A DNA stretch of 64,000 bases from DATJGR01 sp963735085 (GCA_963735085.1 CAVTJP010000005.1:620001-684000), one strand, 5' to 3'; positions 43,844 through 53,172 are shown, counted from the first letter of the stretch. Notes: generated by a model not told the origin, from the letters alone. Translations and numbers: made by a program.

Positions 43844-44003
43844 AGTCATCTCCATCATAGTGATCTCCAAATTCGAGCCCGTGGACGCCTCAGCGAAATC
43901 CATCATCACGCGCCGCCGTGCATATTGTGTTTCAGCCACTCGATGGCAACGATCGCATCGGGAAAACCACTAGGACAACGTGGTGATTTGAGCAATATCC
44001 GCG

Positions 44004-44252
44004 CGCTCGGATGGGCACAATACTGTTGTTCAGCTATCCAAGTCCCCAAGCCATCAGGAGTTGGTCACGTCAGTTGCGTGAGTTCTTCGCGAGCTTCACT
44101 CTGACATGAGTTGCCTTCTTTGTGGGTGCGCATCGCGCGCAGGTATCGTCCACAAAGAAACCCTGACGTTGTTTGCCACGTTGAGGATGTTTGGTAGTAC
44201 GGTCACTCGGAGTTTGAACGTCATGTACAGATCAGTTCCGGTTTTGATGGTG
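44004..44252 (+). pseudogene. Decayed copy of the hsp20 leader and usp 3' end
   Basis: Positions about 44008-44073 resemble the hsp20 leader at 34392-34452: GGATG, a shared CAATACTGT, and TCAGGAGTT.GTCA.GTCAG including the ribosome site, with the hsp20 ATG changed to ACG. Further right, 44234-44252 (GTTCCGGTTTTGATGGTGC) is identical over 19 bases to 35505-35523 near the 3' end of the usp gene, in a frame reading VPVLMVHHA. The bulk of both genes is missing between. So a second hsp20-usp segment once lay here. The rest of 43844-44326 contains only a hairpin at 44116-44159. Confidence 0.6.
44116..44159. repeat. Ten-base inverted repeat in the decayed region
   Basis: TTCTTTGTGG (44116-44125) and CCACAAAGAA (44150-44159) are perfect inverted arms. 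The 24-base interval between them is itself rich in GCGC pairs. Transcribed in either direction this would give a stable stem. It lies between the hsp20-like and usp-like remnants and may be a terminator or a footprint of the rearrangement. Confidence 0.55.
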
Positions 44253-44326
44253 CACCACGCCGCCGACGGGGCGTGCGCGTGCCACCAGTTCGGTTGATCC
44301 CGCTCGCGCGAGCCGATAGAAATCCC

Positions 44327-45379
44327 TTGAACAAAAAAATAGTAATCCGAGTGTTGGTCATTTCGCTCGCACTGGCGATCGCCGCCGGCAGTTGGTGGTA
44401 TGCGAACAGACGCGAAGCGGTCGACGCAAGCCAAATCGTACTGTATGGCAACGTAGACATCCGGGAAGTCGACCTAACCTTCAACAACAGCGAGCATATC
44501 GACGCCTTGTTGGTGCAAGAGGGCGACCGGGTACACAAAGGGCAGTTGGTGGCTACCCTGCACCGGGAACGCGTCCAAGCGGAGTATGCCGCTGCGCAAG
44601 CACAAGTGGCATCACGAAAAGCATCTTTGGCGCGGCTGGAGGCCGGCAGTCGGCCACAAGAGATACGCGAAGCCAAGGCGCGTGTGGCCGCCGCGGAAGC
44701 AAGAATGGTGAACGCCGAACTTGTCTTCGAGCGCACGAAAGATCTGTTCGCGAAGCACTCAGCGTCGAAGCAGGCTGTCGACGACGCCCAAGCGAGCCAC
44801 AACACAGCGCGCGCCGACGTGACGGTGGCCAAGGCAACGCTGGCATTGGTCGTGGAAGGCCCGCGCGTCGAAGATATCGACGAAGCGAAGGCCATGCTGA
44901 AAGTGGCGCAGGCGCAACTGGCGTTGGCACAGGAGGTGCTGAAAGACACCGAACTTTTTGCGCCCGCCGACGGCATCATTCGCAATCGGATCCTCGAACC
45001 CGGCGATATGGCCTCGCCACAAGGGCCGGTATTTACCATGGCGCTCACCAATCCTGTCTGGGTGCGCACTTACGCGCCCGAAGCCACGTTAGGCAAGTTG
45101 GCGCTCGGGGCATCCGCAGGCGTATCTACCGACAGCTACCCGGGCAAGACTTATCGAGGCTGGATCGGCTTCATTTCGCCAACCGCAGAATTTACGCCGA
45201 AGAACGTGGAAACGCCGGAACTGCGCACGCGCCTCGTGTATCAGGTGCGCGTGTATGTCTGTAACCCCCAGAACGAACTACGCCTGGGAATGCCGGCAAC
45301 GGTCACCATTCCAATCAATCAGCCGAACTCAGCGTCCGACCAGACGATCCCGGATTGTGCGGAGCCGGGGAACGGCTGA
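44327..45379 (+). CDS. ybhG: HlyD-family adaptor of an ABC exporter (YbhG-like)
   Basis: A 350-residue membrane-fusion protein. The N-terminal helix (KIVIRVLVISLALAIAAGSWWYA) is followed by LYGNVDIREVDLTF, a lipoyl half with VQEGDRVHKGQLVATL, a long coiled-coil hairpin (residues about 75-200) and the second lipoyl half FAPADGIIRNRILEPGDMASP. A barrel domain with LGMPATVTIP closes it. TTG 44327 (LNKKIVIR) gives the usual short N-terminus; an upstream GTG at 44273 is possible. The stop is one base before the ABC ATPase start. The gene order adaptor-ATPase-permease-permease equals E. coli ybhGFSR. Confidence 0.88.
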   Translation: MNKKIVIRVLVISLALAIAAGSWWYANRREAVDASQIVLYGNVDIREVDLTFNNSEHIDALLVQEGDRVHKGQLVATLHRERVQAEYAAAQAQVASRKASLARLEAGSRPQEIREAKARVAAAEARMVNAELVFERTKDLFAKHSASKQAVDDAQASHNTARADVTVAKATLALVVEGPRVEDIDEAKAMLKVAQAQLALAQEVLKDTELFAPADGIIRNRILEPGDMASPQGPVFTMALTNPVWVRTYAPEATLGKLALGASAGVSTDSYPGKTYRGWIGFISPTAEFTPKNVETPELRTRLVYQVRVYVCNPQNELRLGMPATVTIPINQPNSASDQTIPDCAEPGNG

Positions 45380-45380
45380 G

Positions 45381-47144
45381 GTGGAAGACACAGCCGCGCT
45401 CGTCTTTGAGGCTGTCAGCAAAACCTTTGTCGCCGACGGCGTGTCCGTCAGGGCCCTGGACACGCTCCATACACGCACCCACTCCGGCCGGGTAACCGGG
45501 CTGATCGGCCCCGATGGTGCAGGCAAAACCACGCTGATGCGATTGGCGGCCGGGTTGCTGGTACCGGACTCCGGTAACATACGCGTGCTGGGTATCGACG
45601 TCGTCCAGCAGCCGCTGACCGTGCAATCCTCGGTCGGCTACATGCCGCAACGCTTCGGCCTTTACGAAGATTTGACCGTGCAGGAGAACCTGGACCTGTA
45701 TGCAGATCTACAAGGCGTAGAACGAGGCGATCGCGCTGCGCGCTTCCGCGAACTGATGCATATGACCGGCCTGGCGCCATTCGTCCGACGACTCGCTGGA
45801 CGACTGTCCGGCGGCATGAAACAGAAATTGGGTCTGGCCTGCACGCTGGTGCGGCCCTTGCGACTGCTGTTGTTGGACGAACCGACCGTGGGCGTCGATC
45901 CTGTGTCGCGCCGCGAACTATGGGGCATCGTCTATCGGCAGGTGCGGGACGAAGGCATGAGCGTGCTGCTGAGTACCGCCTACCTCGATGAAGCTGCGCG
46001 TTGCGACGAGGTCATTCTGCTGCACCGGGGCAAGCGGTTGGGCCAGGGCACACCCGAGAGTTTCAGTGAACCGATGCGTGGCCGCACCTTTCGTCTCAGC
46101 ACCGCATCGATCGGCAAGCGAACGTTGCAGGGCCGGCTCGGTGCAGTACCGGATATCGTCGATGCCATCATCGAAGGCGAGCAGGTACGCGTAGTCACAG
46201 CGCAGATCGGTATGCCGACGCTACCCGACGCGCTGGCGAGCGTTGAAGACCTGATCATTACACCGGCCGAACCAATCTTCGAAGACGCGTTCATCGCCAC
46301 ATTGAAGACCCAACTGCCCTCAGCCACGAAACCCGTCGCCGACATCGGTACAGCGCGCGTTGCATCTCCCGCCGACGATGCTGCTGTTATCGAAGTGCAG
46401 CGCCTACAGAAGCGTTTCGGTGATTTCTTTGCGGTTAAGGACGTCAGTTTCAGCGTTCGGCGCGGCGAGATCTTTGGGTTGCTGGGCGCCAACGGCGCGG
46501 GCAAATCCACCACCTTCCGCATGCTGTGCGGCCTGCTGCCGGTGTCTGCGGGCGAAGTACATGTCGCTGGCCTGGACCTGCGCTTTGCTGCCGCGCGAGC
46601 GCGTGGCCGTCTCGGCTACATGGCGCAGCGGTTTTCACTGTACGCGGACCTGACCGTACTACAGAACCTACGATTTTTTGCCAGCGCCTACGGACTTACC
46701 GGTACGCGTGCCCGGCGTCGTGTCTCCTGGGCATTGCAGGCCTTCGAGCTGGCTGACCATGCTAAAGCCAGCGCCGGCAATCTGCCGCTGGGCTATAAGC
46801 AGCGCCTCGCAATGGCGGCCGCGCTGATGCACGAGCCTGACATTCTGTTCCTGGACGAACCGACATCGGGTGTCGATCCGTTGGCGCGGCGCGATTTCTG
46901 GCGGCGCATCAACGCACTGGCCGAATCCGGCGTAACCGTTCTGGTGACGACCCATTTCATGGATGAAGCCAATTACTGCGATCGACTGATCATCATGGCC
47001 GAAGGACACGTCCTGGCTGAAGGTACACCAGCCGAAATGAAGGCGCGTTTCCGCAGCACCAAGACCCCGGACCCGACGATGGAGGACGCCTTCATCAGCT
47101 TGATCGAAGCCCACGAAAAGGACTTGCGGGACGCTGCGACATGA
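45381..47144 (+). CDS. ybhF: ABC exporter ATPase with two fused nucleotide-binding domains (YbhF-like)
   Basis: A 587-residue protein. Domain 1 has Walker A GPDGAGKTT, signature LSGGMKQK, and Walker B LLLLDEPTVGVDP. Domain 2 has GANGAGKST, a degenerate signature LPLGYKQR, and ILFLDEPTSGVDP. The H-loops are TAYLDEA (histidine replaced) and TTHFMDEA. So site 1 lacks the switch histidine and domain 2 has a weak signature, as is known for YbhF-type fusions, pointing to unequal ATP sites. GTG 45381 starts one base after the ybhG stop. Relatives export drugs or cations. Confidence 0.92.
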   Translation: MEDTAALVFEAVSKTFVADGVSVRALDTLHTRTHSGRVTGLIGPDGAGKTTLMRLAAGLLVPDSGNIRVLGIDVVQQPLTVQSSVGYMPQRFGLYEDLTVQENLDLYADLQGVERGDRAARFRELMHMTGLAPFVRRLAGRLSGGMKQKLGLACTLVRPLRLLLLDEPTVGVDPVSRRELWGIVYRQVRDEGMSVLLSTAYLDEAARCDEVILLHRGKRLGQGTPESFSEPMRGRTFRLSTASIGKRTLQGRLGAVPDIVDAIIEGEQVRVVTAQIGMPTLPDALASVEDLIITPAEPIFEDAFIATLKTQLPSATKPVADIGTARVASPADDAAVIEVQRLQKRFGDFFAVKDVSFSVRRGEIFGLLGANGAGKSTTFRMLCGLLPVSAGEVHVAGLDLRFAAARARGRLGYMAQRFSLYADLTVLQNLRFFASAYGLTGTRARRRVSWALQAFELADHAKASAGNLPLGYKQRLAMAAALMHEPDILFLDEPTSGVDPLARRDFWRRINALAESGVTVLVTTHFMDEANYCDRLIIMAEGHVLAEGTPAEMKARFRSTKTPDPTMEDAFISLIEAHEKDLRDAAT

Positions 47145-48274
47145 CGCCAGCCGTCGCCACGCGCATGCGCCTGATCGGCATGATCCGCAAGGAAAGCCTG
47201 CAAATCCTGCGCGATCCTTCCAGCATCGCAATCGCTTTTGTCATGCCGGTGGTGCTGTTGTTGTTATTCGGCTATGGGGTATCGCTTGACGCGCGCCACG
47301 TGCCACTGGCCATGGTGGTGGAGCAGGCAGACACCAACACCGCCGGCCTGGTCGGTGCATTTCAGCAATCCGAGTACTTTGATGTGCGCGCGTTTGACAG
47401 CATCCAGGCCGCTCAACAGGCTTTCGATTCGCGCGAGGTGTTCGGCATTGTCTGGCTACGCAACGATTTCAGCCGCCGTCTGCTGTCGCAGACGGCCGCA
47501 CCGATCGGGGTAATCGTCAACGGTGTCGATGCCAACCAGGCGCGCATCACCGAAGGCTATATTCAAGGCGTATGGCAGACCTGGCTTGCCGGCTTTGCAT
47601 ATGCACGGGGGGAAGAGTTGACGGTTCCGGCGGCACTCGAACCACGTATCTGGTTCAACGCCGCGGTGAGCAGTCGCAACTTTCTGGTGCCAGGACTGAT
47701 CGCCGTCATCATGACGCTGATTGGCGCCATGCTCACCGCCATGGTGGTGGCACGCGAATGGGAACGTGGCACCATCGAGGCGCTGATGGTGACGCCGATT
47801 CGCATCGGCGAAATGATCGTCGGCAAGCTGGTGCCGTATTTCGTGCTGGGCATGGGCGGCATGCTGTTGAGCGTGGCGATGGCGTTGTGGCAGTTCGATG
47901 TGCCATTGCGCGGCTCCTTCTGGGCGCTGACTGCGGCGTCGGCACTGTTCATGCTCGTTGCGCTGGGCATGGGCCTGCTGATTTCGGTGGTCACAAAGAA
48001 CCAGTTTGTCGCCGGACAGGTTTCCATTCTCATCACCTTCCTCCCCGCCTTCATCCTGTCCGGATTCATCTTCCAGATCAGTTCGATGCCCGAAGCCATC
48101 CAGGTCATCACCCATTTGATACCGGCACGTTACTACGTAGCCATTCTGCAAACGCTGTTTCTGGCTGGCGATATCTGGCCAATCGTATTGAGCAACAGCG
48201 CCGCGCTGTTGGTGATGATGGTGATATTTCTTGGGTTGGCTCGGCGTCAATTCCACAAGCGCTTAGACGCGTGA
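47141..48274 (+). CDS. ybhS: ABC-2 type permease (YbhS-like)
   Basis: A 377-residue permease. The first helix is SSIAIAFVMPVVLLLLFGYGV, followed by a large extracytoplasmic domain (residues about 50-180). The remaining five helices include FLVPGLIAVIMTLIGAMLTAMVVAREWERGTIEALMVTPIR, which carries the ABC-2 coupling motif. The C-terminus has FLPAFILSGFIFQISSMP. The ATG overlaps the ATPase stop by four bases, and its own stop overlaps the next permease start (GTGA). It pairs with YbhR to form the membrane channel. Confidence 0.92.
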   Translation: MTPAVATRMRLIGMIRKESLQILRDPSSIAIAFVMPVVLLLLFGYGVSLDARHVPLAMVVEQADTNTAGLVGAFQQSEYFDVRAFDSIQAAQQAFDSREVFGIVWLRNDFSRRLLSQTAAPIGVIVNGVDANQARITEGYIQGVWQTWLAGFAYARGEELTVPAALEPRIWFNAAVSSRNFLVPGLIAVIMTLIGAMLTAMVVAREWERGTIEALMVTPIRIGEMIVGKLVPYFVLGMGGMLLSVAMALWQFDVPLRGSFWALTAASALFMLVALGMGLLISVVTKNQFVAGQVSILITFLPAFILSGFIFQISSMPEAIQVITHLIPARYYVAILQTLFLAGDIWPIVLSNSAALLVMMVIFLGLARRQFHKRLDA

Positions 48275-49386
48275 ACACGCTGCGACACATCATCGCGTTG
48301 GCGATCAAGGAACTGCTGGCCGTTCTCCGGGACAGAAAGAGCCGCTTTATGCTCATCGGCGCGCCAATCGCGCAGTTGATCGTATTCGGCTACGCCGCTA
48401 CCTACGACCTGAACGACATTCCACTTGCCGTCTACAACGAAGACAGCAGCGCAGCCTCGAGAGATCTCGTGGCCCGCATCACCGGCTCACCGCACTTCCG
48501 GCTGGCAACTACCATCGGTCATGACGAACAGATCGCGCCGGCCATCAACGACAAGGACACCTTGGTCGTGCTGCATCTGGGGCCTCGCTTCAGTGAGTTC
48601 ATTAAGCGCGGCAAAGCGGCACCGGTCCAAGTCATCATCGACGGGCGCAATTCCAATACCGCCCTGCTCAGCCTGGGCTACCTGCGCACCATCATTACCA
48701 GTTTCAACGTCGAATGGTCACGTGACCACGGTCTGCGCGGTCCACCTGCTGTCCCGCAGATTCGGCCCTGGTACAACGAAAACCTTTTGTCACGCTGGTT
48801 CGTCGTGCCGGGTATCGTGGGGCTGCTGACACTGGTGATCACGACCATCGTCACCGGGCTCTCGGTCGCGCGCGAGCGTGAGGCCGGCACCTTCGATCAG
48901 TTGCTTGTTACACCGATGCGTCCCGTGGAAATTTTGATCGGCAAATCGTTCCCGGGCATCCTGATCGGATTGATCGAAGGCACGTTCATCCTGTTGGCGG
49001 TCATCTATTGGTTTGAGGTTCCGCTGCGCGGCAGCCTGGGCGCGCTGTACCTCGGCATGTTTCTATTCCTGCTGTCGGCAGTGGGCATCGGCCTGATGAT
49101 TTCATCGCTGGCTGTCACCCAGCAGCAGGGCATACTCGGAGCGTTTTTGTTCCTGGTGCCGTCGGTCATTCTGTCGGGGTTCGCAACACCCATTTCCAAT
49201 ATGCCGCTACTGGTGCAACAGCTCACCTACATCAATCCCCTGCGCTACTTTCTGGTGATCATCCGTGGCGTCTTTCTGGAAGGCGATTCCTATGAACTGC
49301 TGCTCAGCCAATACTGGCCGATGGTCATTATTGCCACGGTGACACTGGCCGGCGCGGGATGGTTGTTTCGGCGACGGATGAATTAG
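48271..49386 (+). CDS. ybhR: ABC-2 type permease (YbhR-like)
   Basis: A 371-residue permease with the same plan as its partner: a first helix MLIGAPIAQLIVFGYAAT, an extracytoplasmic domain, then SRWFVVPGIVGLLTLVITTIVTGLSVAREREAGTFDQLLVTPMR and SVILSGFATPISNMP. The start is GTG 48271, overlapping the YbhS stop by four bases. The open frame extends far upstream, but that part is only YbhS read in another frame. It ends the ybhGFSR unit; 165 bases follow before the Pta gene. Confidence 0.92.
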   Translation: MNTLRHIIALAIKELLAVLRDRKSRFMLIGAPIAQLIVFGYAATYDLNDIPLAVYNEDSSAASRDLVARITGSPHFRLATTIGHDEQIAPAINDKDTLVVLHLGPRFSEFIKRGKAAPVQVIIDGRNSNTALLSLGYLRTIITSFNVEWSRDHGLRGPPAVPQIRPWYNENLLSRWFVVPGIVGLLTLVITTIVTGLSVAREREAGTFDQLLVTPMRPVEILIGKSFPGILIGLIEGTFILLAVIYWFEVPLRGSLGALYLGMFLFLLSAVGIGLMISSLAVTQQQGILGAFLFLVPSVILSGFATPISNMPLLVQQLTYINPLRYFLVIIRGVFLEGDSYELLLSQYWPMVIIATVTLAGAGWLFRRRMN

Positions 49387-49551
49387 TGCTGTGCGCCATT
49401 GTGTTTGCAACTCAATCGGCGATTCGCACCCAGTGCAGTCGCGATGGCGGATTCCAGCATCCGTCAAAGAGTCCCTCCCACGGTGTCGCCGAGTCGGACC
49501 CAACGTGACACTTATGGCGCGCTGGTAGCCGCGCTGCTAATGTCTGCGCTG

Positions 49552-50856
49552 ATGCTGCAGTACATTCAGAACAAGACGTTTGCCGAGATCCAGATCGGCG
49601 ACAGCGCAGAGCTGTTACGCACCGTGACACCGGCGGACGTCGAATCGTTCGGTGCTGCGCTGTTCGCGGTCGTACTCGGCACCGAGTTGCCAGGACCCGG
49701 CACCGTATGCATCGATCAGTCGTTGCATTTTGGCAAGCCGCCGGTAGCGGGTGAAACGCTGAGGGTGCGGGTCACGGTCACAGCCAAGCACGCCGCCAGC
49801 AAGCAGGTGACGCTGGACTGTATTTCTTCCGGCGAACGCGGCGACACCGTAATCGAGGGTAAGGCGACGGTGCTCGCGCCCACGTCGCGGATGCGGCGTC
49901 CACGTGCGTTGGTATCGGCGTTCGATCTGCACGAGCGCGGCGCGCGTTATCGCCAGCTGATCGCCGCGACGGCAGGTCTCGAACCGATCCTCACAGCCGT
50001 CGTGCATCCGTGTGATGCGGTATCGATCGGTGCCGCGATGAAGGCGCGCGACAAGGGTCTGATTGCGCCGATCCTGGTCGGTCCCGAAGCGAGGATCCGT
50101 AGTGCCGCTGCAGAGGCCGGTTGCGATCTCGGCGATGTCGAGATCGTCGCTGCGCCACACAGCCATGCGGCCGCGGCGCAGGCGGTGGCGCTGGCGCGCA
50201 GCGGTGAGGTTCAGGCGCTGATGAAAGGCGCGTTGCATACCGATGAGGTGATGGGTGCGGCCACCGACGCCGACACCGGCCTGCGCACCGAGCGCCGCAT
50301 GAGCCATGTGTTCGCGTTCGACGTACCGCATTACGCCAAACCGCTGTTCATTACCGACGCCGCGATCAATATCTATCCTGATCTCATCACGAAGCGCGAC
50401 ATCGTGCAGAACGCGATCGAACTGACGCATGCGCTGAACATTGCGTCTCCCAAGGTCGCGATCCTGTCGGCGGTGGAGACTGTTACGCCGAAGATAACCT
50501 CCACCGTGGAGGCGGCGGCATTGTGCAAGATGGCTGATCGGGGACAGATTGTCGGCGGCATCCTCGACGGACCGCTGGCGTTCGACAACGCGATTTCCCG
50601 CGCTGCCGCCGACACGAAGCACATCACCTCGCCGGTCGCAGGCGACGCCGATATTCTGGTCGTGCCGGACCTCGAATCGGGCAACATGCTGGCCAAGCAA
50701 CTGGTTTATCTGGCCGGCGCCGATTCGGCCGGTATCGTGTTGGGCGCGCGGGTTCCGATCATGCTGAACAGCCGTGCCGATCCGGTATTGTCGCATCTGG
50801 CCTCTTGCGCGCTCGCGCTGTTGTTCATCCGACAGCGACAACAAGGTGTCGCGTGA
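49552..50856 (+). CDS. pta: Phosphate acetyltransferase with shortened MaoC-like N-terminal domain
   Basis: A 434-residue fusion. The C-terminal 310 residues are a phosphate acetyl/butyryltransferase: VVHPCDAVSIGAAM, LVGP, ALMKGALHTDEVM, TERRMSHVFAFD, ITDAAINIYPDL, VAILSAVETVTPKITST and GPLAFDNAIS. The first 110 residues begin and end like the MaoC-type hot-dog domain of the known hydratase-Pta fusions (YIQNKTFAEIQIGDSAELLRTVT and VVLGTELPGPGT). About 30 residues between TPADVESF and GAALFAVVLG are missing. That is where the family has its catalytic SGDxNPxHxD motif. ATG 49552 fits the family start. It is coupled to ackA by GTGA. Confidence 0.88.
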   Translation: MLQYIQNKTFAEIQIGDSAELLRTVTPADVESFGAALFAVVLGTELPGPGTVCIDQSLHFGKPPVAGETLRVRVTVTAKHAASKQVTLDCISSGERGDTVIEGKATVLAPTSRMRRPRALVSAFDLHERGARYRQLIAATAGLEPILTAVVHPCDAVSIGAAMKARDKGLIAPILVGPEARIRSAAAEAGCDLGDVEIVAAPHSHAAAAQAVALARSGEVQALMKGALHTDEVMGAATDADTGLRTERRMSHVFAFDVPHYAKPLFITDAAINIYPDLITKRDIVQNAIELTHALNIASPKVAILSAVETVTPKITSTVEAAALCKMADRGQIVGGILDGPLAFDNAISRAAADTKHITSPVAGDADILVVPDLESGNMLAKQLVYLAGADSAGIVLGARVPIMLNSRADPVLSHLASCALALLFIRQRQQGVA

Positions 50857-52022
50857 ACCGCGCGATGCTGGTTTTGAACGCAGGCTCGTCGAGCCTCAAA
50901 TTCGCGCTGTACGATCGCGAGTCACTGACGCCGTTGTGTCGCGGCGAGATCGAGCGTGCCGGCGATCGTGCGCAGCTCAACGCGGACGGCGACAACGCTG
51001 GGGCATTGCTGAAAGCGAGCGGCTCTTTGCCGAAATCAGGCGGCTTGCGCGAATGGACACCGTGGTTGCTCGGCGCCATTCGCGAACGCCTGCCGCAAAT
51101 CACGATCGATGCTGCAGGGCATCGCGTTGTGCATGGCGGCGCAATGTTCACCTCTGCCATGCGAATCGACGATGCGATGCTCGCCAAGCTCGAAGCACTG
51201 ACGCCGATGGCACCGAATCATCAGCCGGCGAACCTGGCTGCGATCCGTGCCGTGGCAGCAGACTGGCCGGCGCTGCCGCAAGTTGCATGCTTCGATACAT
51301 CGTTTCATCGCACCCAGCCGCGGCTCGCGCAACTGTATGCGTTGCCGCGCGAACTGATCGACGCGGGCATCGTCCGGTATGGATTTCACGGCCTGTCCTA
51401 CGAATACATCAGCGACGTGTTGCCCGATCTGATCGGCGCACGCGCGAACGGCCGCGTCGTCATTGCGCATCTCGGCCACGGCGCGAGTTTGTGCGCGCTG
51501 CGCGAGCGCCGCAGTATCGCAACGACCATGGGGTTCACGACACTCGACGGGCTGATGATGGGCACGCGCTGCGGCGCGCTCGATCCCGGCGTCGTGCTGT
51601 ATCTGCTGCAACAGAAGCAGATGCGTGCCGATGCGATCGACGCGATGCTCAACCGGGAATCGGGGCTGCTCGGCGTTTCCGGCATCAGCGAGGATGTCCG
51701 CGAACTCGAGGCAAGCAGCGAAGCGCACGCAGCCGAGGCGTTAGAGCTGTTTGCCTACCGAGCCGCGCGTGAATTGGGTTCGCTGGCGGCTGCGCTCGGC
51801 GGCCTCGATGCGCTCGTGTTCACCGCCGGCATCGGCGAGCATTCCGCGGAAATGCGCCAACGCATCTGCGCGTATACCGAATGGTTGGGCGTCGTGCTCG
51901 ATACCGATGCCAACAGCCGGCACGCGTCACGGATCAATGCAAAGAACTCGATCGTCGATGTGTTGGTCATTCCAACAAATGAGGAACTGGTGATCGCGCG
52001 CGCCACACGCGCGTTGGTCTGA
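50853..52022 (+). CDS. ackA: Acetate kinase
   Basis: A 389-residue ASKHA-fold kinase converting acetyl phosphate and ADP to acetate and ATP. It has signature 1 MLVLNAGSSSLKFALYD and GHRVVHGGAMF. Then come ACFDTSFHRTQP with a catalytic aspartate, GFHGLSYEYIS (signature 2), VIAHLGHGASLCA, TTMGFTTLDGLMMGTRCGALDPG and FTAGIGEHSAEMRQRIC. GTG 50853 overlaps the pta stop, so both are made together. With Pta it forms the acetyl-CoA to acetate route that yields ATP when respiration is limited. Confidence 0.95.
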   Translation: MNRAMLVLNAGSSSLKFALYDRESLTPLCRGEIERAGDRAQLNADGDNAGALLKASGSLPKSGGLREWTPWLLGAIRERLPQITIDAAGHRVVHGGAMFTSAMRIDDAMLAKLEALTPMAPNHQPANLAAIRAVAADWPALPQVACFDTSFHRTQPRLAQLYALPRELIDAGIVRYGFHGLSYEYISDVLPDLIGARANGRVVIAHLGHGASLCALRERRSIATTMGFTTLDGLMMGTRCGALDPGVVLYLLQQKQMRADAIDAMLNRESGLLGVSGISEDVRELEASSEAHAAEALELFAYRAARELGSLAAALGGLDALVFTAGIGEHSAEMRQRICAYTEWLGVVLDTDANSRHASRINAKNSIVDVLVIPTNEELVIARATRALV

Positions 52023-52041
52023 GTCATTTCACCACTGAAAG

Positions 52042-52059
52042 GCGAGCATCGCGGCTCGC
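52042..52059 (+). terminator. Hairpin after ackA
   Basis: GCGAGC (52042-52047) and GCTCGC (52054-52059) form a 6-bp stem 19 bases past the ackA stop. A short T-poor tail (TTACGTACG) follows, so if this is a terminator it is a weak one. The next gene begins 130 bases further on. Confidence 0.4.
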
Positions 52060-52191
52060 TTACGTACGTCTACAGATTGCTCCTCCGGGCGAGAGTGAGT
52101 AGCCTTTTCAGTCCCTCATCGCACAGGGACCGGCACAGTGTCAACGTGGACAGCGACTGCTGGAGAGCCGGGTCATAGCGCGGCTCGAGAG

Positions 52192-53172
52192 ATGGACTGC
52201 CCGCGCCTTCGGCGAATTGCCGTCTGCGTCGATCAGTCGCAATACTCCAAGCAGGCGCTTTCGCACGGCGTCGCGCTGGCAAGTGCGCTCAGTGCTGATC
52301 TGGCGCTGCTGCACGTACTGGAAACCGACGGTCCGACCAATACGCCTCTCGATCCGATCGAATGGCATCTATGGCGCGCCGAAATGCAACAGCAGGTCAG
52401 TGAGCTCGCGCAGCAGCGGGCGGAGGAAATCGAGCACATCGAGGCGGAGATCCTGGAAGGGCATGCGGCGGATCAGATCTGTCAGTGGGCGCGCGAACAT
52501 CAGATCGACCTGACAGTGCTGTGCTCGCACGGATCCGGCGATACAGGTGAATGGGATCTGGGCAGCACCGCACGCCGCGTTCTCGATTGCGCGCCGGGTT
52601 CGATATTGATCGTACCCGCGCGTGCCGGCACTACGCCGCGCGTCGAATATCGACGGATACTGCTGCCACTGGATGGATCATCGCGCGCAGAGAGTGGGCT
52701 GCCGATTGCGGTGCAATTGGCTGAGGCACACGCTGCCGAACTGGTCATCGCTCACGTCGTGCCCCGGCCCGAACTGACCGAAATCGGACCGCTCGAGCCG
52801 GAGGCGATCGAACTGCGTCAACGGGTACTGGAGCGCAATGAGCGGGTGGGCCGTGAGTATCTGGAACGCATCGGCGCACTGCTTGCCAACCGGGGCATGA
52901 CAGCACACGCGCTCCTGCTCGATGGCCAGGACGTACGCCGGTGTCTGTGCGGCGCCATCGCGGATAACCAGATTGACCTGGTCGTGCTGACGGCACATGG
53001 TCGCAGTGGTCATGTCGACGTCGCGACCGGCGGCGTACCTGCCTATCTGTTGACTCATGCCGCGGCGCCACTGTTGATCGTGCGCCAGGAAGCTAACGCA
53101 CCTGCCGTGCACGTCGAGGACCAGCAAGGCCGGACCGGCCGTGCCCGCCTGCCGGGCCAGGCCACACTATGA
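52192..53172 (+). CDS. Tandem universal stress protein
   Basis: A 326-residue protein with two Usp domains. Domain 1 starts RRIAVCVDQSQYSKQALSHG and has the loop CSHGSGDTGEWDLGSTARRVL. Domain 2 starts YRRILLPLDGSSRAESGLPIA and has TAHGRSGHVDVATGGVPAYLL ending APLLIVRQE. Both keep most of the nucleotide-binding glycines; the second has G where the family often has S. ATG 52192 was preferred over GTG 52138, which would add 18 residues without similarity. Its stop overlaps the ATG of the cyclic glucan synthase gene (ATGA), an unusual partnership. Confidence 0.88.
   Translation: MDCPRLRRIAVCVDQSQYSKQALSHGVALASALSADLALLHVLETDGPTNTPLDPIEWHLWRAEMQQQVSELAQQRAEEIEHIEAEILEGHAADQICQWAREHQIDLTVLCSHGSGDTGEWDLGSTARRVLDCAPGSILIVPARAGTTPRVEYRRILLPLDGSSRAESGLPIAVQLAEAHAAELVIAHVVPRPELTEIGPLEPEAIELRQRVLERNERVGREYLERIGALLANRGMTAHALLLDGQDVRRCLCGAIADNQIDLVVLTAHGRSGHVDVATGGVPAYLLTHAAAPLLIVRQEANAPAVHVEDQQGRTGRARLPGQATL

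Noticed and set aside
47572..48270. Upstream extension of the YbhR frame
   Set aside because: This part is the YbhS gene read in another frame; the real YbhR start is GTG 48271 overlapping the YbhS stop.
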